Below, in pieces: positions 1 through 9,596 of a stretch of DNA of 64,000 nt. The DNA is taken from assembly GCA_011033025.1 (NCBI GenBank), contig WFMF01000546.1, forward strand, positions 46,816 to 110,815, read 5' to 3'. The translations under genes and the position numbers were made by a program. This stretch comes from Beroe forskalii. Taxonomy: Eukaryota > Ctenophora > Nuda > Beroida > Beroidae. Under the pieces are notes generated by a model. It was not told where the DNA came from. It did not search any database and saw nothing but the letters and a program-made list of their open reading frames with translations. Each line of letters opens with the position of its first letter. Within the stretch, counting starts at the first letter, position 1.

Positions 1-365
1 AGTGCTGCACAATCTGATTGGTCGAGCGCGTACTACGTCATTATCATAAGCTAACGTATTGCGCTACGAAACGACGCGCGCGCACCAATATTGCAAAAAA
101 TTGTCTGGTTGGGCAAATTGAGTGAAATTTATTGAAAAAACTTTTGTCAAATGTTACATCATTGGAAAGATCTCATTCTCAGCTATAAATTAAAAAAGAA
201 TCGTGGAAAAAGATGCTTTGGATCGGGAGTTATGGGCGTTTTACTGAAATTTTGTAGCTGTCCTCCGCGAACATCGAATCTTTTCTCGCTCAAAAAATCG
301 AGCGCTCTTGTTCCAGAACATTCTCACCTCGTGTTTGCTAAATGTTCAATGCTTGCTTACGGTAA
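1..365. other. Window start, no gene seen
   Basis: AT-rich sequence with no exon that I can support. An inverted CCAAT box (tgattggtc, about 18-26) lies near several CpG-rich words (gcgcgt, cgacgcgcgcg). This could be a promoter fragment of a gene outside the window. The short ORF here shows no recognisable domain. Confidence 0.4.
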
Positions 366-1870
366 TACGGTGTGTCGGTGTTGCCGGTCATGAGCTTTTG
401 ATTAATTCTAAGTTACTATCAGTCACGATTTTAATCTTTCTTCTGGACTTTAGCTTGTGAGGGCGTTGTCGATCTTCTTCTTTCTTCACTTCATGTCGAG
501 AGTTTTGAATCTTTCAGTAATTTCCAGTCATAATTCTAATCTTTTTTCTTGGCTTTTTGCTTGTGGGGCGTTGCCGGTCTCAGTTCTTTCTTCTTTCTTC
601 ATTACATGTCGAGTGTTTTGAATCTTTTGCTCTTTCAATCATTTTCAGTCACAATTTTAATCTTTCTTCTGAAATCTGAGGTGATGCTTGTGAGGGCGTT
701 ACCGGTCTCAGATCTTTATTCTTTCTTCATTTCATGTCGAGTCTTTTGAATCTTTCGCTCTTTCAGTCATTTTCAGTCAAAATTTTTATCTTTCCTCTGA
801 GCTGATGTTTGTGAGCGTTGCCGGTCTCAGATTTTTATTCTTTCTAATTCTTCATTTCATGTCGATTGTTTTGAATCTTTCAGTAATTTTCAGTCATGAT
901 TTTGATCTTTCGATTCTTATTAGCTGTTGCTTGCGAGGGCGTTAACATTCTTAGATCTTTAGGCATTCTAATTTCTTCATTTCATGCCGAGTGTTATGAA
1001 TCAATTCAGTCATTTTCAGTACTTCAGTAAAATTTTAATCTTTTTTCAGCTGTTGCTTGTGACTGTGAGGGCGTTACCGGTCTCAGATCAATTTATTCTT
1101 TCTTCAATGGGGGGGGGGGTGTCACTGTCCCAATTGTCCCAAACTCAATAAAAAGTGGATTGGGACAGGGACAAATGGGACATTTGGGACAAATGGGACA
1201 ATTGGGACGAATGGGACAGAGAAAATGGAACAATTGGGACTCAAAAAGTGAATGCAGACTAGGAAAATTGGGGCAATTGGGACAAATGGGACAATTGGGA
1301 CAAATGAGACAGAGAAAAATGGGACTCTAAAAGTGAATTAAGACAGGAAAAAATTGGGACAAATGGGACATTTGGGACAAATCGGACATTTGGGACAATT
1401 GGGACAAAAGGTAGAGAGACAACTGGGGCTCAAATGATTGTGTTTTTGAGAAGCAGTTTAGTGTTTTTTTTGTCTTACAGCCTGTTACATAGCGGCAATT
1501 GAATATAACTTTCATTTCAATGATAGAAAAACTTGGATCAATGTAAAAAATGATGAATGACTGATTTTTTAAACTTTTTGTTTGTCCCAATTGTCCCAAA
1601 TGCTCAAATGTCCCAGTTGTCCCAATTGTCCCAAAAACCAGCCCCAAACTCAAAAAAAGTGAATTGGGACAGGGACATTTGGGACAATTGGGACAGTGAC
1701 ACCCCCCCCTTCAATCCATGTCAAGTGTTTTGAATGATCTTTAAGAACTTTTCAGTCATGGTTTTAATCTTTCTTCTTGAGTTTTTGATTTTGACTGTAA
1801 GGGCGTTGCCTGTCTCAGATCTTAATTCTTCATCTCATTTGTGATTTATGAAGCTGTCAGTAATTCTTTT
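366..1870 (+). repeat. ~120-bp tandem repeat, about 8 copies, interrupted
   Basis: A degenerate tandem repeat. Each unit carries a core like agggcgttgccggtctcag, then a T/C-rich stretch (tctttcttcatttcatgtcga), then a cagtcataattttaatc block. Cores are visible near 370, 461, 566, 693, 812, 937, 1068 and 1799, a spacing of about 105-130 bp. The gap between the last two is an inserted palindromic element at 1109-1709. No coding potential is visible. Confidence 0.8.
1109..1709. mobile_element. GGGACA-rich inverted-repeat element (MITE) with TTCAAT duplication
   Basis: A 601-bp element that starts with a run of 11 G and ends with a run of 8 C. Just inside, gtgtcactgtcccaattgtc on the left mirrors gacaattgggacagtgacac on the right. 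Between the ends there are many copies of gggacaattgggac or its complement. TTCAAT occurs immediately outside both ends (1103-1108 and 1710-1715), consistent with a target-site duplication in the surrounding tandem repeat. No transposase is encoded. The superfamily is undetermined. A related, decayed copy lies at about 13230-13530. Confidence 0.8.
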
Positions 1871-2104
1871 GTCATAATTTTAGACTTTCTTGAGTAATTT
1901 ATTTCGATAATTATCTAATTATGTGAAACTCAGAAAGTGTACTGGATGATGTCAACATCTAATCACTAATAACTTGCTATATGTCTTTTATTCACATTCT
2001 TTATTAATCAGAGACATCGTTGATAGTACTGTGAAGTCCTTGCCTGTGATATCAGCATATCTCTTGACTTTTTCAAGAGCCTTCAAACTCACCTATCCTG
2101 GTGG

Positions 2105-2305
2105 CGACATCTCATCTCTGACATTTTATCTCCGGACACTTCATCTCCCTGTCCTGAGCCTAACCATAACTCTAACTCCAAACCCTAACCCTGACCCTGA
2201 CCTAACTCCAACCCAAACTCTATTCTAACCGAGACCCTTATCTTGCATAGAGCTGACATATTGCGAGATAAAGTGTCCTGAGATGAAATGTCTGTTCCCG
2301 GGATC
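2105..2305. mobile_element. MITE with telomere-like interior, copy 1
   Basis: The ends are inverted repeats of the type gacatttcatctc/gagatgaaatgtc. The interior is a degenerate CCCTAA-type run (cctaaccataactctaactc, ccctaaccctgaccctgacc; about 2157-2230). Just before the right end is ttgcatagagctgacatattgcgagataaag, which recurs inverted in the copy at 60963-61173. A third copy lies at 62693-62836. It is not a true telomere, because the element sits inside unique sequence and is bounded by its own inverted repeats. Confidence 0.75.
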
Positions 2306-2398
2306 AGTATTAGGTTTGATTTTTATCACATTCATAATTGACAAGAGGTGCACCAGAACCTTGAGGACATAAGGAGGTAGATGACACACACTCTGATG

Positions 2399-3199
2399 TT
2401 ACACTTCATTAGCATTACTCATCAGTCGTTCATCTAGGATACCGGATACACTTTCAAGGATGTCCTTTTTCATAGTGCACATGATTGATTGAATATCTGC
2501 AAGTGTAGGAGGATGAGGATTTGGAGCCTGTGGATCTTGAGGTTTGTCAGGGGAGTCATCAACAGAGCTGATAGGGGGTGCCTCAGTAACAACGGATTCT
2601 TCATTAAGTGTACATTGAATTTGCTTGTTTTTGGTATCTGTTTTCTTCATATTTTTACAAAGTAACTTAAATGATTTTGAGCAGTCTTCGCATATGAAGA
2701 GAAACTTACCCCATCTCTCAGCATTGGCACCATAATGAGCAGAAACAGGTCTGAAAGAATCATAAAATGTTTTTGTACAGATTGATGTGCTGAGTGGAGT
2801 ACCATTTTTATCCCTACAGAAAGCATGATACATATTGTCACAGAGGTTACAAACAATTGACTCTTCTATGGCATTTGAACTTTTACATCTTGCACAGTCT
2901 CCATTATTCTTAAATCTAGGGGCAATTTCTTTAGCATAACTGAACGTTTTACCTTGGTCATTAGTAGACGAGTCAGACTTCTTAGACTTCTTCTTACCCT
3001 TTTTTGATTTAACTTTGTCAGTTTTGTCCTCTACAGCACTACTTTTGTCATCCAAACAAGAGGAGGGGCTTTTAGTGAGAACAACACTCACTGGCTTTGC
3101 AGTGACAGCCATATCCATTTTGCCATCAGCCTTGCCATCTTCCTGAAACACATCTGAGGTCTCCTCCATCTTATCCTTTGGCCCCTCCTCCTCATTCAT
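2399..3199 (-). CDS. Single-exon PHD-type zinc-finger protein, possible retrotransposon ORF1
   Basis: A 266-aa uninterrupted ORF. The first ~85 residues are acidic and lysine-rich, including a KSKKGKKKSKK block that could be a nuclear localisation signal. A PHD-like Cys/His cluster follows at about residues 102-175: CARC, then CNLC, DNMYHAFC and CEDC, which fits a Cys4-His-Cys3 arrangement. The C-terminal 35 residues (ADIQSIMCTMKKDILES) look amphipathic. PHD-like fingers of this sort occur in host chromatin proteins and in ORF1 of some CR1/L2-type non-LTR retrotransposons. No reverse-transcriptase ORF follows on this strand, since a MITE lies downstream, so it is either an orphan ORF1 or a small host gene. 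Start chosen at the first ATG. The upstream side is satellite DNA. Confidence 0.5.
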   Translation of the reverse strand: MNEEEGPKDKMEETSDVFQEDGKADGKMDMAVTAKPVSVVLTKSPSSCLDDKSSAVEDKTDKVKSKKGKKKSKKSDSSTNDQGKTFSYAKEIAPRFKNNGDCARCKSSNAIEESIVCNLCDNMYHAFCRDKNGTPLSTSICTKTFYDSFRPVSAHYGANAERWGKFLFICEDCSKSFKLLCKNMKKTDTKNKQIQCTLNEESVVTEAPPISSVDDSPDKPQDPQAPNPHPPTLADIQSIMCTMKKDILESVSGILDERLMSNANEV

Positions 3200-3324
3200 T
3201 ACACACTTTATATTTCAAAAGCAAACACTGTAATGCTGAAGGGAAGATGATCTCGGGATATGGATTTCGGGTTCCTCAGTTAGTTAATTTAATATGTGTT
3301 GTGTTGTAAGTTTAAAATCAATAG

Positions 3325-5725
3325 ATCGTAGCTCACTAGAACAAGATCATGGAACAGGATCGTAGAACTGGATTTAGATCTTGGAACAGGATCGTGGAAC
3401 TGGATTTATATCTTAGATCATAGTTCACTAGATCGTGGAACACAGATCAATAGATCGTAGCCTCATAGAACAAGATCGTGAAACAGGATCCTGGAACTGG
3501 ATTTAGATCTTGGAATAGGATCGTTGAACTGGACTTAGATTTTAGATCATAGTTCGCTAAATCGTGGAACATAGATCAATAGATCGTAGCCCACATGAAC
3601 AAGATCATGAAACTGGATTTAGATCTTAGAACATAGCTCACTAGATCATAGATCGTGGATCATAGATCAATAGATCGTAGCTCACTAGAACGAGATCATG
3701 AAACCGGAACAAAATCGTGGAACAGGATCGTAGAACTGAAATCAGATCTTGGAACAGGATCTTTGAACTAGACTTAGATCTTAGATCACAGTTCACTATA
3801 GATCGTGGAATATAGATCAATAGATCGTAACTCACATGAACAAGATCATGGAACTGGAACAGTTCTACGATCCTGTTCCACAATCTTGTTCCGGTTCCAT
3901 GATCTTGTTCTAAGATCTAAATCCAGTTCCACGATCCTGTTCCAAGATCTAAATCCAATTCTACGATCCTGTTCCACAATCTTGTAAATCCGGTTCCATG
4001 ATCTTGTTCTAAGATCTAAATCCAGTTCTGCGATCTCGTTCTAAGATCTAAGTTCCGGTTCCGTGATCTTGTTCTAAGATCTAAATCCAGTTCTACAATC
4101 CTCTTCCAAGATCTAAATCCAGTTCTACGATCCTGTTCCACGATCTTGTTCCGGTTCCATGATCTTGTTCTAAGATCTAAATCCGGTTCCAAGATCTAAA
4201 TCCAGTTCTACGATCCTGTTCCACGATCTTGTTCCGGTTCCATGATCTTGTTTTAGTGAGCTACGATCTATTGATCTATGTTCCACGATCTAGTGAGCTA
4301 TGTTCTAAGATCTAAATCCAGTTCCACGATCCTGTTCCAAGATCTAAATCCAGTTCTACGATCCTGTTCCACGATCTTGTTCCAGTTCCGTGATCCTGTT
4401 CCAAGATCTACATCCAGTTCCACGATCCTGTTCCAAGACCTTGTTCCAGTTCCATGATCCTTTTCCAAGATCTAAATCCAGTTCTACGATCCTGTTCCAC
4501 GATCTTGTTCCGGTTCCATGATCCTGTTCCAAGATCTATATCCAGTTCTACGATCCTGTTCCACGATCCTGTTCCAAGATCTAAATCCAGTTCCACGATC
4601 CTGTTCCAAGATCTAAATCCAGTTCTACGATCCTGTTCCACGATCTTGTCCTGGTTCCATGATCCTGTTCCAAGATCTAAATCCAGTTCTACGATCCTGT
4701 TCCACGATCTTGTCCCGGTTCCATGATCCTGTTCCAAGATCTAACCAGTTCTACGATCCTGTCTCAATGATCCTGTTCCAAGATCTAAATCCAGTTCCAC
4801 GATCCTGTTCCAAGATCTAAATCCAGTTCTACGATCCTGTTCCACGATCTTGTTCCGGTTCCATGATCCTGTTCCAAGATCTACATCCAGTTCCAAGATC
4901 CTGTTCCAAGATCTAAATCCAGTTATACGATCCTGTTCCACGATCTTGTTCCTGTTCCGTGATCCTGTTCCAAGATCTACATCCAGTTCCACGATCCTGT
5001 TCCAAGATCTAAATCCAGTTCCACGATCCTGTTCCACGATCTTGTTCCAGTTCCACGATCCTGTTCCAAGATCTAAATCCAGTTCCACGATGCTGTTCCA
5101 AGATCTTGTTCCAGTTCCACGATCCTGTTCCAAGATCTAAATCCAGTTCCACGATCCTGTTCCAAGATCTAAATCCAGTTCCACGATCCTGTTCCAAGAT
5201 CTAAATCCAGTTCTACGATCCTGTTCCATGATCTTGTTCCGGTTCCATGATCCTGTTCCAAGATCTAAATCCAGTTCTACGATCCTGTTCCACGATCCTG
5301 TTCCAAGATCTAAATCCAGTTCCACGATCCTGTTCCAAGATCTAAATCCAGTTCTACGATCCTGTTCCACGATCTTGTTCCGGTTCCATGATCCTGTTCC
5401 AAGATCTCAATCCAGTTCTACGATCCTGTTCCACGATCTTGTTCCAGTTCCATGATCCTGTTCCAAGATCTAAATCCAGTTCTACGATCCTGTTCCACGA
5501 TCTTGTTCCGGCTCCATGATCTTGTTCTAAGATCTAAATCCAGTTCTACGATCTTGTTCTAAGATCTAAATCCAGTTCTACAATCCTGTTCCACGATCTT
5601 GTTCCGGTTCCATGATCTTGTTCTAAGATCTAAATCCAGTTCTACGATCTTGTTCTAAGATCTAAATCCAGTTCTACAATTTTGTTCTAAGATCTAAGTT
5701 CCGGTTCGTTGATCTTGTTCTTAAA
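3325..5725. repeat. GATC-rich satellite, ~2.4 kb, with a head-to-head inversion
   Basis: A mosaic of 13-, 19- and 32-bp units that all begin with GATC, for example gatcctgttccac, gatcttgttccggttccat and gatcctgttccaagatctaa followed by atccagttccac. GATC recurs roughly every 13-20 bp. From 3330 to about 3860 the units lie on the minus strand (ggaactggatttagatcttgg); from about 3860 to 5720 they lie on the plus strand. Several overlapping ORFs of 60-130 codons are open here only because the unit has few stop codons. None is a gene. Confidence 0.92.
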
Positions 5726-5729
5726 TAAC

Positions 5730-6565
5730 TATAAATTAAAATTATTTATTAAAAAATGGGAAAAATTGAGTGAAAAATGAAAAAATTTGAAATAAAAAGT
5801 GGTCCCAAAAAAAAAGTAGGGCAAAAATGAGTCATCACCCCTTTTTTTAAAGGGGGAGAATACCTGATTTTCAGGAAAGAATCTTTTAAAAGATGAGGGG
5901 GGATCAGGACATGCCATTTCCCTTTTACAATTTTTAAATGTGCAATGTAAAAGGACACAATAATCCTCCCCCCTCCTCTCCTCACTTTCTTCACTTAGTT
6001 TTTTTGCTTAATTTTTGATGTTTGGGGAGTAAAAAACAAAGCCCAAAAGAAAGTTTCAGTTTATTAGGGGGTTTCACGAACTTGAGGCTAAAGGGGACCG
6101 GGGGTGACTGCGGGGGGCCTTCCCTCATAAAAACCCTTTTTAAAAAAAACCCCCGAAAGTAGGTATTTGACTAAAGATGCCTGCACACCACTCATCTTGG
6201 TGTGATCATTTAGACCCCTGCTGCTCTACTTTGGGATTACCAAAAGGGAATGTTTGTTCAAGAAGGAGTTGGAGAAAAGTCTTGCAGATTGATGTCTTGA
6301 AGAAAGATTTCTTTTTAATTCAAAAGAATACCAAGAAGTAATAATAAAGTACAGAGTTGGAGAAAATTTCTGCAGATTGATGTCTTAGAGAATTTTTCTT
6401 TATGATTTGAAGCATATGAACAAAGATAAGCTAATTTGGTGGCTTATTTGTGTAATGTTTGAGTATAATATAGCTTGATTAACCATGCATCTTCTGTAGA
6501 ACAAATACAATCATCTTTGTAGTCAAGCATAATATATATTTCAATTTTGAGTGATTAATGGAATA
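5730..6565. other. Intergenic, homopolymer-rich, no gene seen
   Basis: Long A, T, G and C runs up to about 6160, then AT-rich unique sequence. A phrase repeats at 6263-6300 and 6355-6390 (gttggagaaaa, ttgcagattgatgtctt). No supported exon. Confidence 0.4.
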
Positions 6566-7499
6566 ATGGAACCCAACAGCCTTCAGGATTTACAGGACTT
6601 GATAATATCTTCAAAATATCAAGAGTCTGAAAACAAGACATGGTCCATACCTGTTCAAATATTGATTGATCAATACGAAAGTTCTCAAGATAATGATGTT
6701 CTCTGTTCTGGTTAGTTTTTTATGAGCCTAACTTTCAATCAACAGTCACAGTTATGTTTTTTTCATGATATTGAAAGAGAATTGATTTATTAGCTGATAG
6801 TGATAAATATCTGAGCCTATTAGCACCGTGAAATATATTTCATTCAGGTTGATAAATCTGTGTTATTATGGTTCTCCTTTTCAGGCAATTTTTCCTTCAT
6901 CATCCAGCCTGATCAGTTGCCCAATGTTTTACAAGCTGATCAAGGTCAAAAGGCCCCTAAAGTCCCTAAAAGTAACCTCAAATCTCGTGGTACTTCCACT
7001 TTGCATTGTTGTGAACACTGTAATAAAGAATTTAATACTAAAACACTGTTTGTTAGACATCTCAAGTCACATTCAGGTAATTGGAAATTACTAAAAGCTA
7101 AGTCTTAATAACATTCATAGTGGTCTCCTAATTGATGTTTCTTTCAATTACCTTATAATGATGCATTTTGTTGGGACTAGGCTTTCATTGAATCTAAACG
7201 TAAAAATAAATTTAAACATGGAAGGTCAGATGATTGTTCTTTTAATAAATTAGATCAATATGATATTAATCTTATATTTTAATCCCAGGTGATCATCCCA
7301 TAGAGTGTAATGAATGCAACAAACATTTCAAACACCCTTGTCCGGGATAAGCATTTCAAATTAAAGCACTGTCCCCTTGATAACAAGGATCTAATGGATA
7401 ATATAAAGGTTAAAGGAGGTGATATTCACTATTGTAGTATCTGTCACAAATCATATCCATATTTGAGCGCATATCAGCTCATCTCAAGTCACATCACAG
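6566..7499 (+). pseudogene. C2H2 zinc-finger gene, three exons, frame broken in exon 3
   Basis: Exon 1 6566-6710 (starts MEPNSLQDLQDL), exon 2 6885-7076, exon 3 7289-7499. All junctions are GT-AG and all introns are phase 1. Exon 2 ends with a C2H2 finger: CEHCNKEFNTKTLFVRHLKSH. Exon 3 opens with a second finger, IECNECNKHFKH, then reaches a stop. Shifting one base restores LVRDKHFKLKH and then a third finger-like stretch, YCSICHKSYPYLSAYQL. Exon 3 is 211 bp where the phases need a multiple of three, so there is one extra base, most simply in the CCC at about 7338-7344. The gene is either a recent pseudogene or intact with a homopolymer error in the sequence. No further exon was recognised after 7499. 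Confidence 0.6.
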
Positions 7500-7669
7500 G
7501 TATGTGCTGTCCTGTATTAGGGATTATTTACATATAAAATAATTTATTTTTGCCACTTTTAACCCCCCTTGTGATCAAGTTGCCAGTAGTTATTTTGCTA
7601 CAATAACACAATAATCCAGAAACCCTCCTCCCCTTGAAAGATCCCTCATAATATGTATTTGTCAGCTAT

Positions 7670-8260
7670 TAGTGGTTGTACAACCCAGTACTCAAATTAA
7701 CCCGTATAAACAGCTAATTTCAGCTTTAGTAAATAAAACTGTTAAAATTACGTCGCTATCGTTTTACTTTTTGAGTTACTGCGCGATAATTACCTTAATT
7801 GGCCAATTATCTAATTAAGCAGTTGACAACCGATACTCAAATTGAACGTATAAACGTAACTTTAGCTTAAGTAAATAATACCGTTGGATTTACGTCGTTA
7901 TCGTTTTTATTTTTTTGTTATAGCGATAATTTAATTGGCCAATTATCTAATTAAGCGGTTGACAACCAGTACTCAAATTAAACGTATAAAACGTTATTTT
8001 AGCTTTAGTAAATAAAACTGTTAGAATTACGTTGCTATCGTTTTTACTTTTTGAGTTAAACGCGATAATTACCTTAATTGGCCAATTATCTAATTAAGCG
8101 GTTGACAACTGGTACTCAAATTAAATGCATAAAACGTAATTTTAGCTTAATAAAATAATACCGTTAGAATTAAGACGCTATCATTTTTACTTTTTGAGTT
8201 ATAGGCGATAATAACTTTAATTGGCCAATTAACCAATTAAGGAATTGGCATTTTAAAATT
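7670..8260 (+). repeat. ~140-bp AT-rich tandem repeat, four copies
   Basis: Units are anchored on gttgacaac...tactcaaatta at about 7674 (diverged), 7822, 7958 and 8101. Each is followed by cgtataaa, a ttagcttaagtaaata block, accgttagaattacg and aattggccaattatctaatt. aattggccaatt is itself palindromic. A diverged copy of the same sequence lies at the far end of the window (about 63790-63990). Confidence 0.8.
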
Positions 8261-8600
8261 TAATATGGCCTAATGCACGTACATCATTCTGAAGTTTCCT
8301 ATGCCGTTTAGATTACGATTCTATTTTTTTATAGTTTTATGGTTCTCGAGAACACTCAAACATAATTTTTATCATCGAGTCGGGTCGTCGTAGTCCATCT
8401 TCTAATTTTTGGCAAAATAGCGTTTTTTTGGTAATTTATTGTGAGAAAACGACGCGGTCGATTTTCATGAAATTTTCAGGATTTGTTGTTCGAGTCATGG
8501 ACTACGTCTGTGTGAATTTTCGTGACCAACGGATCAAATTAACAGGTTGAAAGCGCGGCTCGAAAATCGCGATTTTCGCACCACTGTATTTTATATAATA
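8261..8600. other. Non-coding stretch between satellite and hairpin element
   Basis: Unique-looking sequence with phrases like gattttcatgaaattttcagg and a CpG-containing tract (gacgcggtcg). I see no exon, RNA gene or clear repeat here. Confidence 0.35.
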
Positions 8601-8823
8601 GGCGCTGGCAAACGTATTTTCAATACTTGAAAAACGGTTCCGCTACCACTTTTAGCACTTCAGGCTGGTACTACTGGCTTGTTGGGCATGGCCAGCAGTC
8701 CGGCCCTTCGGGCCGGGACTGCTGGTTTGTTGGGCTGCCCTCGGCCCTTCGGGCCGAGGGCATCTGCCCTTCGGGCAGATGCCCTCGGGTTTTTTTCCGT
8801 GGCTGCGGGCGCTTGCCAGCGCC
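8601..8823. mobile_element. Small inverted-repeat element carrying three TTCG-capped hairpins
   Basis: Ends: ggcgctggcaaacg at 8601-8614 and its near-complement cgcttgccagcgcc at 8810-8823 (13 of 14 match). Inside lie three consecutive GC-rich hairpins, each closed by C(TTCG)G: 8692-8725 (ccagcagtc stem, one bulge), 8738-8760 (ccctcggccc stem) and 8758-8784 (gggcatctgccc stem, perfect). A run of seven T follows at 8790-8796. It resembles a bacterial terminator array, but the eukaryotic surroundings and flanking inverted repeats favour a mobile or fold-back element. No obvious target-site duplication was found. Confidence 0.65.
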
Positions 8824-8829
8824 CTGATA

Positions 8830-9596
8830 GCACGTTTGGGGGTCAAAGACAGATCTCTTAAAGACAGATCCGCCAAAATTTGAAATCGACTGGGTGTTAT
8901 TGCGTTACTTTTTTAAAGTATTACTTTTGTTTATGTCGTATATTTTTCGAGTGACTTTGCAGCAGTTTTACAGTTTTAGCCGTCACGTTCTTCCCCAATA
9001 TCATGAGCTTTACAATAAATAAGGCTTTGTCGCTTTAAAACCGCCGCGGACCATCACAACCTTTTTGGATTTTGGATAATAAACTTACTTATATATGAAA
9101 AATGACCTCACACTGGTTTACTCAAATGGGGTAGGCGGGGTCACGATCAGTAATATACCTACAGTATACAATTAGAGCATGATGGGGCTGGCAGGTATGG
9201 AGGCCCGAAAATAACGTTAATTGGAGACCTCTCATACCAAGTATCCTTCAAATATTCCAACCCAAGGGTTATTCCGTGGTTTGGGCTCCATCATACTGCG
9301 CTAGGGAGGCATGTCTAGGAGGCTACAAGCTTTTGCAATATTGAGTTTTTAGCATCCACAACGGATACACGGGCTCCCATAACTTGCTACCCAGATTCAC
9401 TTCAAGACAATCATACAAATTATAGGTATTAGCAAATTAATCAACATGGATCCATATAAAAATCGACTTAGATTGTTGATATTATTTTCTCTGCTATGAT
9501 CCGAATGATGTTAATAACATGCCAGTTCCCGGACTTGTGAAGTATTTACAGTGCTAGAGACTAGTATGACAACTCTTTATACTTTCTCCACTAGAC
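8830..9596. other. Intergenic, downstream of NDUFV2
   Basis: Mixed sequence that would hold the NDUFV2 3' untranslated region (minus strand, just below 9597). No second gene or repeat was recognised. Confidence 0.4.

Noticed and set aside
2157-2230. Telomere end or assembly telomere
   Set aside because: Short, degenerate, bounded by inverted repeats, and recurring at two other internal sites in both orientations.
4408-5455. Several 75-130 codon ORFs on both strands
   Set aside because: All lie in the GATC satellite and arise from its low stop content.
3325-5725. Dam-methylation (GATC) cluster such as a bacterial origin
   Set aside because: The GATC sites are part of a satellite unit in animal DNA. 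No other origin feature is present.
8692-8796. Bacterial intrinsic terminators or bacterial contamination
   Set aside because: The hairpins plus T-run look bacterial, but the flanks are eukaryotic satellite and a spliced gene, and the block has its own inverted ends.
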